From: Flavobacterium sp. 1
Lineage (GTDB): Bacteria; Bacteroidota; Bacteroidia; Flavobacteriales; Flavobacteriaceae
Assembly (NCBI RefSeq): GCF_002797935.1
Contig: NZ_PGER01000001.1
Span: 4,526,001 to 4,590,000, forward strand
Reading direction: 5' to 3'
Length of the DNA: 64,000 nt
The translations under genes were made by a program, and so were the position numbers. Within the stretch, counting starts at the first letter, position 1. The number at the start of each line of letters is the position of its first letter. The notes under the pieces were generated by a model. That model was given only the letters and a program-made list of their open reading frames with translations. It had not been told where the DNA came from and ran no database searches. Shown in pieces: positions 51,590 through 59,469 of the stretch.

Positions 51590-51991
51590 TTATGTTTTGT
51601 TTTTCTTTTTTATCGGCTTTATTAAGTCAAAAAACAGTAAGAACCATGAAATAATAAGAAATAACCCTCCAATAGGAGTAATGAAGCCAATCACCTTAAA
51701 GTCAATTGGAGTCAATGAATTGGTTGCCAATAGATAAATGGAACCTGAAAAAAATAGGACACCAATTATGGTCAAATTGAGGATTGTTTTTTTTAATTTT
51801 TGATTAATTAAAGTCGTTGTTCCAATAAATAATAAAAACAAAGCATGGTACATTTGATACCGTACTCCTGTTTCGAATGTGGCAAGCTGTTCAAAAGTGA
51901 GAACTTTTTTTAGACCATGTGCACCAAAAGCACCTAAAATTATTGCAATCATACCCAAAATTGCTGCGGTCGAAATTATTTTCTTATCCAT
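51590..51991 (-). CDS. DUF423 membrane protein
   Basis: The protein is 133 residues with four membrane helices. The family start is recognisable: AILGMIAIILGAFGAHGLKKVLTFEQLATFETGVRYQMYHALFLLFIG (about 10-57), and FSGSIYLLATNSLTPIDFKVIGFITPIGGLFLIISWFLL follows. It is an inner-membrane protein of unknown function, conserved in many bacteria. It is encoded upstream of pckA in the same direction, but a 65-base gap with its own -7 box separates them. A TACTTTTG box (52020-52013) precedes this gene too. Confidence 0.92.
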   Translation of the reverse strand: MDKKIISTAAILGMIAIILGAFGAHGLKKVLTFEQLATFETGVRYQMYHALFLLFIGTTTLINQKLKKTILNLTIIGVLFFSGSIYLLATNSLTPIDFKVIGFITPIGGLFLIISWFLLFFDLIKPIKKKNKT

Positions 51992-52154
51992 TTCTTTTTA
52001 ATTAATGTATGACAAAAGTATTTCATATATTTTAAAATGACTGCATTTTTTATATGACTTTTGCAGGAGTTTTTCAATAATTAAATTTAGTTAAATTTTG
52101 TCCAGCTTATTTGATATAGCGAATCAGTTTAAATAAATAAAAGCTTTAAAATAT

Positions 52155-52186
52155 TTGTTGCAAATACAACAATATTATATATTTGT
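52155..52186 (+). promoter_or_regulatory. Promoter of the saccharopine-dehydrogenase-like gene, with palindrome
   Basis: TTTG (52155-52158), 20 bases, TATATTTG (52179-52186) matches the consensus. Between the boxes TTGTTG-caaata-CAACAA (52156-52173) is a perfect inverted repeat overlapping the -33 box, so a repressor could act here. The start codon is about 115 bases downstream. Confidence 0.6.
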
Positions 52187-52306
52187 GTTATATTATTTAG
52201 TAATATAAAAACAGCAAAATGCTTTAAATAAGGATAAAAATATCCTATTTTATTAGAGATATATTGAAAAATGTCAACTGTTAAGATTTTAAATTAAAGA
52301 CAACTT

Positions 52307-53677
52307 ATGAGAACAGTTCTAATTATAGGGGCAGGAAGATCCGCTTCATCTTTGATACAATATCTTTTAAATAAATCGGTAGAGGAGGATTTGCATCTTA
52401 TTATTGGAGATTTGTCTTTGGCTTTAGCCCAAAAGAAGACAAACAATCATCCCAATGCGACTCCTATCGCTTTAAATATATTTGAAAAAAATCAAAGAAA
52501 AACGGCTATCCAAAAAGCCGATATTGTTATTTCGATGCTACCGGCTCATCTTCATATTGAAATAGCTAAGGATTGTGTTGTATATAAAAAACATCTCGTA
52601 ACGGCTTCCTACATTAGTGACGCCATGCAACAATTGGATGTGCTTGCCAAAGAGAATAACCTGATTTTCATGAATGAAATTGGACTTGATCCAGGAATTG
52701 ATCACATGAGCGCGATGAAAGTGATTGACGAGATTAGAGATCAAGGAGGCAAAATGCTTTTGTTTGAATCTTTTTGCGGAGGGCTTGTTGCACCTGAATC
52801 AGATAATAATCTTTGGAACTATAAATTTACTTGGGCACCAAGAAATGTAGTTCTTGCTGGTCAAGGCGGAACTGCTAAATTCATACAGGAAGGCGCTTAC
52901 AAATACATTCCGTATGTGAATTTATTTAGAAGAACCGAATTTCTAGAAGTAGAAGGATATGGCAAATTTGAAGCGTATTCAAATAGGGATTCTCTTAAGT
53001 ACAGAAGCGTTTATGGTCTTGATGACGTGCTTACTTTGTATAGAGGAACGATTCGAAGAGTTGGTTTTTCCAAAGCTTGGAATATGTTCGTGCAATTAGG
53101 CATGACTGATGATAGCTATATCATGGAAAACTCAGAAAACATGAGTTATCGGGAATTTGTAAATTCCTTTCTTCCATATCATCCAACGGATTCGGTTGAA
53201 ATAAAAATGAGGCTGATTCTAAAAATCGACCAAGATGATATCATGTGGGACAAGCTTTTGGAATTGGATTTATTTAATCGCAATAAAAAAGTGGGATTGA
53301 AAAATGCCACACCCGCACAAATTTTAGAAAAAATATTGACCGATAGTTGGACCTTACAGCCTCATGACAAGGATATGATAGTGATGTATCACAAGTTTGG
53401 ATATGTTATCAACGGTGAAGAAAAACAGATCGATTCCAAAATGGTTTGTATCGGAGAAGATCAAATCTATACAGCGATGGCAAAAACAGTTGGATTGCCT
53501 GTTGCAATGGCGGCTTTATTAATTTTGAATGGCAAAATTACAACTCCCGGAGTACAGCTTCCGATTCGGAATGAAGTGTATCTGCCAATTTTGAAAGAAT
53601 TAGAAGAATTTGGAGTTGTTTTTAATGAACAAATGATGCCTTATGTGGGATATAATCCTGATAAGGTTTTTAGTTAA
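52307..53677 (+). CDS. Saccharopine dehydrogenase-family protein
   Basis: The protein is 456 residues. The N-terminal Rossmann motif is VLIIGAGRSASSLIQYLL (residues 3-20), followed by DIVISMLPAHLHIEIAKDCV near 75 and the family signature FMNEIGLDPGIDHMSAMKVIDEI near 123-145. The C-terminal domain (about 145-420) has ESFCGGLVAPESDNNLWNYKFTWAPRNVVLAGQG. In animals and plants this domain degrades lysine through saccharopine. No lysine-ketoglutarate reductase is adjacent, so the exact reaction is uncertain. It converges with the M56/BlaI operon at a shared terminator. Confidence 0.93.
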   Translation: MRTVLIIGAGRSASSLIQYLLNKSVEEDLHLIIGDLSLALAQKKTNNHPNATPIALNIFEKNQRKTAIQKADIVISMLPAHLHIEIAKDCVVYKKHLVTASYISDAMQQLDVLAKENNLIFMNEIGLDPGIDHMSAMKVIDEIRDQGGKMLLFESFCGGLVAPESDNNLWNYKFTWAPRNVVLAGQGGTAKFIQEGAYKYIPYVNLFRRTEFLEVEGYGKFEAYSNRDSLKYRSVYGLDDVLTLYRGTIRRVGFSKAWNMFVQLGMTDDSYIMENSENMSYREFVNSFLPYHPTDSVEIKMRLILKIDQDDIMWDKLLELDLFNRNKKVGLKNATPAQILEKILTDSWTLQPHDKDMIVMYHKFGYVINGEEKQIDSKMVCIGEDQIYTAMAKTVGLPVAMAALLILNGKITTPGVQLPIRNEVYLPILKELEEFGVVFNEQMMPYVGYNPDKVFS

Positions 53678-53730
53678 GGCTTTTTAATTTTAGATTTTTT
53701 TAATTTTAGATTTTTTTAATTTTTTTAGTC

Positions 53731-53760
53731 AAATCCGCTTCTCTCGAAGCGGATTTTATT
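53731..53760. terminator. Bidirectional terminator between convergent genes
   Basis: AAATCCGCTTC and GAAGCGGATTT are perfect 11-base arms around TCTC, with T-rich flanks on both strands. Just before it, TTTTTTAATTTTAGAT is repeated two to three times (53686-53726). Confidence 0.9.
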
Positions 53761-53774
53761 GTTTATCTAAGTGT

Positions 53775-55493
53775 TTAATTGGCTGATTGAATAGTTATTG
53801 GCAGGCTGTACATTACTTTAACGGGATTGCCGTCGATTTTTCCAGGAATCCATTTTGGACTCAATTTCAAAACACGTATTGCTTCGTCACCCGTTCCGTA
53901 GCCGATATCTCTTAAGATTTTGAAATCACTTAAGCTGCCGTCTTTTTCTATTATAAAGGTTATATATACTTTTCCTTTTAGATTAGGCTCTGAAGGAGTT
54001 TTAAAATTTGTACCGACAAATTGATAAAACTTCTCTATTCCACCTGGGAATTCTGGTTTGTCGGATATTTGAGCAAGATTGTGAATTTCGTTTTCCTGAA
54101 TTTTTATTGGTTTTGTTTCAGTCGGTTGTGCCTTTTTTTGTTTTTTATCCATTACTGTTATTCTTAGTTCCTTTCCAGAGAATTTTAGGTGTGAATCTTT
54201 TAAATTTTCATCAAAGTAAGAATGGGTGTATAAATGAAACTGATGTAATTGAGGATGTTTTTTTGTTCGAGCGTTTTTATAAATAAAACTTCCCGAAAAA
54301 TATGCGATATCTTTTGTTGAATATTGGTTTAATTCTGAGTTAGGAATGTTTTTTTCGTCAAGCCAGATTGCAAAATTCTTTTCATTTTTCCAATTATTGA
54401 ATTCTTTTTCTGTTGGAGTTTTTTTAATTTTTGGAGAAGGAACGTAGTTTAAAAATCTATTTTTTTCTGCCAAAGTTAATTCTTCATATTTCTTGTCTAT
54501 TATTGTGCGTTTGTTGTTATCCTTGACGATTATTTGGACTCCTGCATAATATGCATCTCTTAATTTGTCTTTTGAGACTGGTTGAGTGATACTTTTTTGA
54601 GTTTGAGTATTGCTTTTAGAAGAAACGGATTTTTCTTGAGCAACACTTTCAACGCATATAAAGAAAATAAGCCCGGAAAATAAAGGCAAAAGTGCTATTT
54701 TATAAAGGATTATTTTTGTTTTCGAAACGGTTTTTGTCATCATAATTAATCGTTTTTTGGCAACAGAATAGTTTAAATTACTGGTCAAGTAAAAAGGTTG
54801 GTTCTCGTTTGCTTTCGATAGCAATAAATTTTGGTAAAACGGGACGTCATTATGGGCGTTTACCACTTGCTCATCGGCGAGAAATTCGTGATTAAGCTGT
54901 ATGGCTTTTTTGTAAAAAATAAAAATTGGATTAAACCAAAACAGCGTTTTCAATATTTCAATAAACAAAATATCCAAAGTATGTTTTTGAGTTACGTGTA
55001 TCAATTCGTGTGTATATAATTCGGCTTCAATTTTTCGATTGTGGTAATCAGTTTCATTGATAAAGATGCTGTTCCAGAAAGTATGCAGCAAGGTTTTTTC
55101 CTTGAGTAAAACTAATTTTGCATTTTTATAATCAATAATTGTGTTCGATTTTATTTTGGAATTTATTTTTAGAATGTTTTTCATAAAGCGAAACAGCAAT
55201 AACAGAGTAATCAAACCATATATGCTCCAAACGATAATTGTTGTATGATTGGTGGTTTCCTGCACAGTTACCATCGTAGCTGTTCCGGTCATAACGGTAT
55301 TGGTTTGCACTAATGTATCTGAAGATTCATCAATAACTTCAATAGTTATGAATGGAATGACAAACGAAAATACAATACTAAAAAGCAAGTAAAACCTATT
55401 GAAGCGGTGCATTTTTTCTTTTTCTAATACCAAATGATAAAAGAGTAAAAGTGCCAGCAGGCTGATGGAGGATTTGAATAAAAAGTCAATCAT
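53775..55493 (-). CDS. BlaR1-like M56 metallopeptidase with C-terminal TonB domain
   Basis: The protein is 572 residues. The N-terminal membrane helices (about 5-30, 35-55, 88-108) and an M56 zinc site THELIHVTQKHT near residue 160, with NHEFLADEQVV near 203, match the BlaR1/MecR1 protease. A further helix lies near 270-285. The middle part is Lys-rich. The C-terminal TonB-like domain (about 480-572) contains EFPGGIEKFYQFVGTNF and GKVYITFIIEKDGSL. No beta-lactam-binding domain is present, so the signal sensed is unknown. It overlaps the blaI-type gene by 4 bases and presumably cleaves that repressor on stimulation. Confidence 0.93.
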   Translation of the reverse strand: MIDFLFKSSISLLALLLFYHLVLEKEKMHRFNRFYLLFSIVFSFVIPFITIEVIDESSDTLVQTNTVMTGTATMVTVQETTNHTTIIVWSIYGLITLLLLFRFMKNILKINSKIKSNTIIDYKNAKLVLLKEKTLLHTFWNSIFINETDYHNRKIEAELYTHELIHVTQKHTLDILFIEILKTLFWFNPIFIFYKKAIQLNHEFLADEQVVNAHNDVPFYQNLLLSKANENQPFYLTSNLNYSVAKKRLIMMTKTVSKTKIILYKIALLPLFSGLIFFICVESVAQEKSVSSKSNTQTQKSITQPVSKDKLRDAYYAGVQIIVKDNNKRTIIDKKYEELTLAEKNRFLNYVPSPKIKKTPTEKEFNNWKNEKNFAIWLDEKNIPNSELNQYSTKDIAYFSGSFIYKNARTKKHPQLHQFHLYTHSYFDENLKDSHLKFSGKELRITVMDKKQKKAQPTETKPIKIQENEIHNLAQISDKPEFPGGIEKFYQFVGTNFKTPSEPNLKGKVYITFIIEKDGSLSDFKILRDIGYGTGDEAIRVLKLSPKWIPGKIDGNPVKVMYSLPITIQSAN

Positions 55494-55861
55494 TTTTTCT
55501 TTTTTTGGATTTCACTGTCTATTATTTTTTTGAGTTCTTCCAATTCCGATGCCGATAAATTGGTCTCTTTAGTGAAGAAAGAAGCAAATTGTGAAGCCGA
55601 ATTATTGAAGAAATTGCTAATCAATCCGTTTACGTGTTTTGAGAAATAATCGGTTTTTTTGACCAAAGGATAATATTCCCGTGAGTTTCCAAATTCGTTG
55701 TAAGCAACGAATTTTTTGTCAATCATTCTCTTTAGCAAAGTGGCAACCGTTGTTGTGGCCGGTTTTGGTTTTGGATACGCCTTGAGTAAATCTTTCATGA
55801 ATGCTTTTTCGAGTTGCCAAAGATGTTCCATTAATTGTTCTTCGGAGTTGGATAGTTGCAT
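55490..55861 (-). CDS. BlaI/MecI/CopY-family repressor
   Basis: The protein is 123 residues. The N-terminal winged helix shows LSNSEEQLMEHLWQLEKAFMKDLLKAYPKPKPATTTVATLLKRMIDKKFVAYNEFGNSREYYPLV, the standard family pattern, and the C-terminal part (about 75-120) is the dimerisation helix pair. It is followed by the M56 sensor gene (4-base overlap), as in bla/mec systems. A palindrome matching the TACAnnTGTA core of BlaI operators lies upstream of the first gene of the operon (56385-56402), which suggests autoregulation. Confidence 0.95.
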   Translation of the reverse strand: MQLSNSEEQLMEHLWQLEKAFMKDLLKAYPKPKPATTTVATLLKRMIDKKFVAYNEFGNSREYYPLVKKTDYFSKHVNGLISNFFNNSASQFASFFTKETNLSASELEELKKIIDSEIQKKKK

Positions 55862-55924
55862 GTTTTTTCTATTTTTAAAATTGTTGTTGTATTGCCATTG
55901 AAACCATTATTGAATTTGAAATAA

Positions 55925-56353
55925 TCATTTTCGATTGATTTCTACTTCTGAAATCAGTTCTCCATTATTGTATTTTTTTGTGATAATTAGTTTTCCTTTT
56001 TCATTGTAAAATTTCCAAACTCCATGATAGAACCAATGAATTTCTATGTTGTCTGTGGTTGTTTTTGTCTGTCCTTTTGATTGGATTTTTCCGTTTTCAA
56101 AATAGGTTGTTGTTTTGCAGATGTTGTGTTTGTATTTTTCTTTTTTGATAATTTCCCCGTTTAAGTAGTAATGCCACTTTTTTATTGGGTCGTCCTGACG
56201 GTATTTTCCAACCGATTTATATTTTTCGCTGTCAGCTGTATAATTCTCTATCCAAAGCCCTTCTCTTTTCTTGTTTACTTTTTGATTTATAGGTGCTGTT
56301 TTACATCCAATCACGGTTAATGTAAGGAATAAAGTGATGAATAAGTATCTCAT
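55925..56353 (-). CDS. Lipoprotein with MORN-like/YwqK-type repeats
   Basis: The protein is 142 residues. A lipoprotein signal ends in LTVIGC (Cys17). The mature part has repeats of the toxin-antitoxin YwqK/MORN_2 type: KREGLWIENYTADSEKYKSVGKYRQDDPIKKWHYYLNGEIIKKEKYK, CKTTTYFENGKIQSKGQTK, HGVWKFYNEKGKLIITKKYNNGEL. It is the first gene after the promoter/operator and 63 bases upstream of blaI, so it belongs to the regulated output of the BlaI/M56 system. A surface or periplasmic stress role is likely, but unproven. Confidence 0.82.
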   Translation of the reverse strand: MRYLFITLFLTLTVIGCKTAPINQKVNKKREGLWIENYTADSEKYKSVGKYRQDDPIKKWHYYLNGEIIKKEKYKHNICKTTTYFENGKIQSKGQTKTTTDNIEIHWFYHGVWKFYNEKGKLIITKKYNNGELISEVEINRK

Positions 56354-56384
56354 AAATGTCTTTTGTTCTACTAAAATAGAATTA

Positions 56385-56421
56385 ATTCTACAAATGTAGA
56401 ATAAAAATTAATGCAACCAAA
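56385..56421 (-). promoter_or_regulatory. Promoter with BlaI-type operator
   Basis: On the minus strand, TTTG (56421-56418), exactly 19 bases, then TACATTTG (56398-56391). The palindrome ATTCTACA-AA-TGTAGAAT (56385-56402) covers the whole -7 box and matches the TACAnnTGTA core known for BlaI/MecI. Repressor binding would therefore block transcription of the lipoprotein, blaI and M56 genes. A partial second site, TTCTACTAAAATAGAA, lies at 56367-56382. Confidence 0.85.
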
Positions 56422-56489
56422 TTTTTGAATGTTTTTTTACAAAAACAGCTCTCTTGGTAAAACTATTTAATTATAAAAATCAATATCTT

Positions 56490-56590
56490 ATGAAAACCAA
56501 AAGCCTTAGCCCTGATAGAAGTGGAAATCCTTGTGGACCGGGGTTCGGTCCACAAGATTGTAGCGGATAGCAGGAAATAGCTCCTAATTA
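56490..56590 (+). ncRNA. Dispersed hairpin element, copy C
   Basis: ATGAAAACC (56490-56498), CCTTAGCCCTGATAG, AAGTGGAAATCC, the variable stem CTTGTGGACCG/CGGTCCACAAG, GATTGTAGCGGATAGCAGG, then GCTCCTAATT. The inner stem differs from copy D (GGACC/GGTCC against GAGCC/GGCTC) and each still pairs. The outer pair is CCTG/CAGG. It lies between the BlaI promoter and the end of the dipeptidase gene. Confidence 0.75.
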
Positions 56591-56617
56591 AAACCAAAAT
56601 TATTTGGGACTAGGCAT

Positions 56618-56646
56618 AAAAAAATCCGCTCATTGGGAACGGATTT
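56618..56646 (-). terminator. Terminator of the dipeptidase gene
   Basis: On the minus strand AAATCCG and CGGATTT pair around a 12-base loop and are followed by a T run. It lies about 20 bases after the stop codon. Confidence 0.8.
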
Positions 56647-56665
56647 AGAGAGTATTAGAGGAATT

Positions 56666-58054
56666 TTATTTGCTTAACTCCACAAAATATTTGTAAAACA
56701 ACGGAATAGTTTCAATTCCTTTCAGGTAATTAAAAATCCCGAAATGTTCGTTTGGCGAGTGAATGGCATCGCTGTCAAGGCCAAAGCCCATAAGGATTGT
56801 TTTGCTTTTTAGTTCTTTTTCGAATAAAGCCACAATAGGTATACTTCCTCCAGAACGAACTGGAATCGCAGGTATCCCAAAAGTTTCAGTGTAAGCCATA
56901 TTGGCCGCTTTATAACCGATACTGTCAATAGGAGTCACATAACCCTGACCGCCATGATGAGGGGTAACTTTTACGGTAACGCCCGCCGGAGCAATGCTGA
57001 TGAAATGTTTGGTAAACAAATCGGTGATCACTTCCCAATCTTGATTTGGAACCAATCGCATAGAGATTTTGGCGAAAGCTTTGCTGGCAATAACCGTTTT
57101 TGCTCCTTCTCCAGTGTATCCTCCCCAAATTCCGTTTACATCCAGTGTTGGACGAATCGAGTTGCGTTCATTGGTCACGTATCCTTTTTCGCCGTAAATA
57201 TCATTTAGGTCTAATGCTTTCTTATAATTGTCAAGATTAAAAGGAGCTTTTGCCATTTCGGCTCTTTCCTCCAGCGATAATTCTTCTACATTGTCATAGA
57301 AACCTGGAATGGTAATATGATTGTCTTCATCGTGTAATGAAGCTATCATTTTGGCCAAAATATTAATTGGGTTGGCAACTGCACCGCCATATAATCCGGA
57401 GTGCAAATCACGGTTTGGTCCAGTAACTTCTACTTCTACATAACTCAAACCGCGAAGGCCAGTGGTGATAGAAGGCTGTTGATTTGAAATCATTCCAGTG
57501 TCCGAAATCAAAATCACATCATTTTTAAGTTTCTTGGTATTGTTTTCTACAAAGGTTTTTAGGTTGACGCTTCCAACTTCTTCCTCGCCTTCAATCATGA
57601 ATTTCACGTTACACGGCAAATTGTTGCTTTGAATCATGTATTCAAAAGCTTTTACGTGCATGTACATTTGACCTTTGTCATCACAAGAACCTCTTGCAAA
57701 GATGGCGCCTTCGGGATGAATATCCGTTTTTTTAATAACAGGCTCAAATGGGGGAGAACTCCATAATTCTAATGGATCTGCAGGTTGTACATCATAATGC
57801 CCATATACTAAAACGGTAGGCAATTTTGGGTCGATTGTTTTCTCGCCATATACAATTGGGTAGCCGGCAGTGTCGCAAATTTCGACAAAATCGCATCCAG
57901 CTTTCTCTAAACTTTCTTTTACAGCTTCGGCAGTGTCAAGTACATCTTGAGAAAAAGCAGAGTCTGCGCTTACAGATGGAATTTTTAATAGTTCTATTAA
58001 TTCGTTGATAAACCGATCTTTGTGTTTGGTAACGTATTGTTTTATATCTTCCAT
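56666..58054 (-). CDS. M20-family dipeptidase (zinc peptidase)
   Basis: The protein is 462 residues. M20 motifs: VLVYGHYDVQPADPLELW (metal His and the DxQP signature, near 85), IFARGSCDDKGQMYMHVKAFEYM near 120 (Asp bridging the metals), the catalytic MIEGEEEVGSVN near 155 and the late IHSPNEHFGIFNY near 437. SDTGMIS and GLRGLSYVEVEVTG mark the dimerisation/lid domain border. It hydrolyses dipeptides in the cytoplasm; the length matches the carnosinase/PepV-like group. It is transcribed alone. A TATTTTTG -7-like box lies 23 bases upstream, without a proper -33 partner. Confidence 0.95.
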   Translation of the reverse strand: MEDIKQYVTKHKDRFINELIELLKIPSVSADSAFSQDVLDTAEAVKESLEKAGCDFVEICDTAGYPIVYGEKTIDPKLPTVLVYGHYDVQPADPLELWSSPPFEPVIKKTDIHPEGAIFARGSCDDKGQMYMHVKAFEYMIQSNNLPCNVKFMIEGEEEVGSVNLKTFVENNTKKLKNDVILISDTGMISNQQPSITTGLRGLSYVEVEVTGPNRDLHSGLYGGAVANPINILAKMIASLHDEDNHITIPGFYDNVEELSLEERAEMAKAPFNLDNYKKALDLNDIYGEKGYVTNERNSIRPTLDVNGIWGGYTGEGAKTVIASKAFAKISMRLVPNQDWEVITDLFTKHFISIAPAGVTVKVTPHHGGQGYVTPIDSIGYKAANMAYTETFGIPAIPVRSGGSIPIVALFEKELKSKTILMGFGLDSDAIHSPNEHFGIFNYLKGIETIPLFYKYFVELSK

Positions 58055-58119
58055 TAAATCAAAATTTTTTGTGAATCAAAAATACAAAAAATAGAATAAA
58101 TAATTTTTTTAAAAAATCC

Positions 58120-58149
58120 TTTGAATATTGGAAGTTATGATTATCTTTG
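58120..58149 (+). promoter_or_regulatory. Promoter of tRNA-Leu
   Basis: TTTG (58120-58123), 18 bases, TATCTTTG (58142-58149), then CACCCAC. The box is followed by the same GC-rich start as the rRNA promoters. Confidence 0.75.
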
Positions 58150-58163
58150 CACCCACAATTACG

Positions 58164-58247
58164 CGGATATGGTGAAATTGGTAGACATGCCAGACTTAGG
58201 ATCTGGTGCCGCAAGGCGTGTAGGTTCGAGTCCTATTATCCGCACCA
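58164..58247 (+). tRNA. tRNA-Leu (TAG)
   Basis: Acceptor stem GCGGATA/TATCCGC, anticodon stem CCAGA/TCTGG with loop CTTAGGA (anticodon TAG), a long variable arm as expected for Leu (GTGCCGCAAGGCGT), and T loop TTCGAGT. Discriminator A and an encoded CCA (58245-58247) are present. Confidence 0.97.
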
Positions 58248-58276
58248 AAAGCTTCTCAATTCGAGAAGCTTTTTTG
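58247..58276 (+). terminator. Terminator of tRNA-Leu
   Basis: AAAAGCTTCTC and GAGAAGCTTTT pair over 11 bases around AATTC, directly after the CCA end, followed by a T run. Confidence 0.93.
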
Positions 58277-58413
58277 TTTTTGTATCATTTTGCTCTTGAA
58301 ATGTGCTTTCTTTCCAAATCCTTTATACCTTAGTACTGAATATTTTAACATAGAAAAACAGTACTAAGTCTATGGTATGTTTTTTGTTTAAAAATTCAAT
58401 AATTAAGAACGAT

Positions 58414-59469
58414 ATGAAAGATATTGCAAAGCGTTTTCCTGAAAACCCATTGTTATCTCCTTCGGATATTTTACCAAGTCACAAAGACTTGCAAATAGCC
58501 TGTTTGCTTAATCCGGGAGTGTTTCGTTACGACGGAAAAATATGGATGATTATTCGTGTAGCCGAAAGACCTGATCAAAAAGAGGATACAATCTCATTTC
58601 CGGTATTGACTTCTGCAGGAGTCGAAGTTATTGAGATTTCTAAAGGCAATCCTGAATTAGATGCTAAAGACGCAAGAGTTATCAAATATAAAGGTGTTGA
58701 TTATTTAACAACATTATCACACTTGCGATTAATGTGTAGTGATGACGGGCGTAAGTTTTATGAACCCGAAGGATATCCTTTATTAATAGGAGAGGGATTT
58801 TTGGAATCATTCGGAATCGAGGATTGTCGAGTGTCCTATATAGATGGTCTTTACTATTTAACCTATACCGCAGTTTCTCCCAATGGAGTCGGTGTTGGTT
58901 TGCGAACGACTTCCGATTGGAAAAAATTTCAATCACATGGAATGATACTGCCACCTCATAATAAGGACTGTGCTATTTTCGAAGAAAAAATCAATGGATT
59001 GTTCTATGCTTTACATCGTCCAAGCAGTGTCGAAATTGGCGGAAACTTCATCTGGCTAGCTTCTTCTCCAGATGGAGTTCATTGGGGAAATCACCAATGT
59101 GTTTTAAAGACCAGGGAGAATCTTTGGGATAGTTCCAGAATTGGCGCCGGCGCATCTCCTATAAAAACCGAAAAAGGATGGCTTTCCATATATCATGGCG
59201 CTAATCAAAATCATCAATATTGTTTGGGTGCTTTTTTAATGGATCTTGAGAATCCGGTAAAAGTGATTGCTAGAACAGAAGTTCCTATTATGGTACCAAC
59301 AAAAGAATATGAGCTTTCGGGATTTTTCGGCAACGTTGTTTTTACAAATGGGCATGTAGTAAATCCCGAAGCAGATTCGGTGACTATATATTATGGAGCA
59401 TCAGATGAATTTGTTTGTGGTGCCGAATTTTCGATTAAAGAAATTTTTTCACTTTTACAGTATATTTAG
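58414..59469 (+). CDS. Glycoside hydrolase family 130 (mannoside phosphorylase-like)
   Basis: I start at 58414 (MKDIAKRFPENPLLSP), giving 351 residues; the longer frame from 58372 has a hydrophobic head not typical of the family. GH130 enzymes phosphorolyse beta-mannosides. The five-bladed propeller is visible: FPENPLLSPSDI, CLLNPGVFRYDGKIWMIIRVAER near 30-55, the catalytic-region IEDCRVSYIDGLYYLTYTAVS near 135-155 (general acid Asp137; Cys stands where Pro is common), GLRTTSDWKKFQ, and GKDCAIFEEK-like NKDCAIFEEKINGLFYALHRPS near 186-207. It is alone, with no sugar transporter or PUL gene. The stop codon overlaps hairpin element D. Confidence 0.9.
   Translation: MKDIAKRFPENPLLSPSDILPSHKDLQIACLLNPGVFRYDGKIWMIIRVAERPDQKEDTISFPVLTSAGVEVIEISKGNPELDAKDARVIKYKGVDYLTTLSHLRLMCSDDGRKFYEPEGYPLLIGEGFLESFGIEDCRVSYIDGLYYLTYTAVSPNGVGVGLRTTSDWKKFQSHGMILPPHNKDCAIFEEKINGLFYALHRPSSVEIGGNFIWLASSPDGVHWGNHQCVLKTRENLWDSSRIGAGASPIKTEKGWLSIYHGANQNHQYCLGAFLMDLENPVKVIARTEVPIMVPTKEYELSGFFGNVVFTNGHVVNPEADSVTIYYGASDEFVCGAEFSIKEIFSLLQYI

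Noticed and set aside
58121..58333. Open frame spanning tRNA-Leu
   Set aside because: Contains the whole tRNA and its terminator; not a protein gene.
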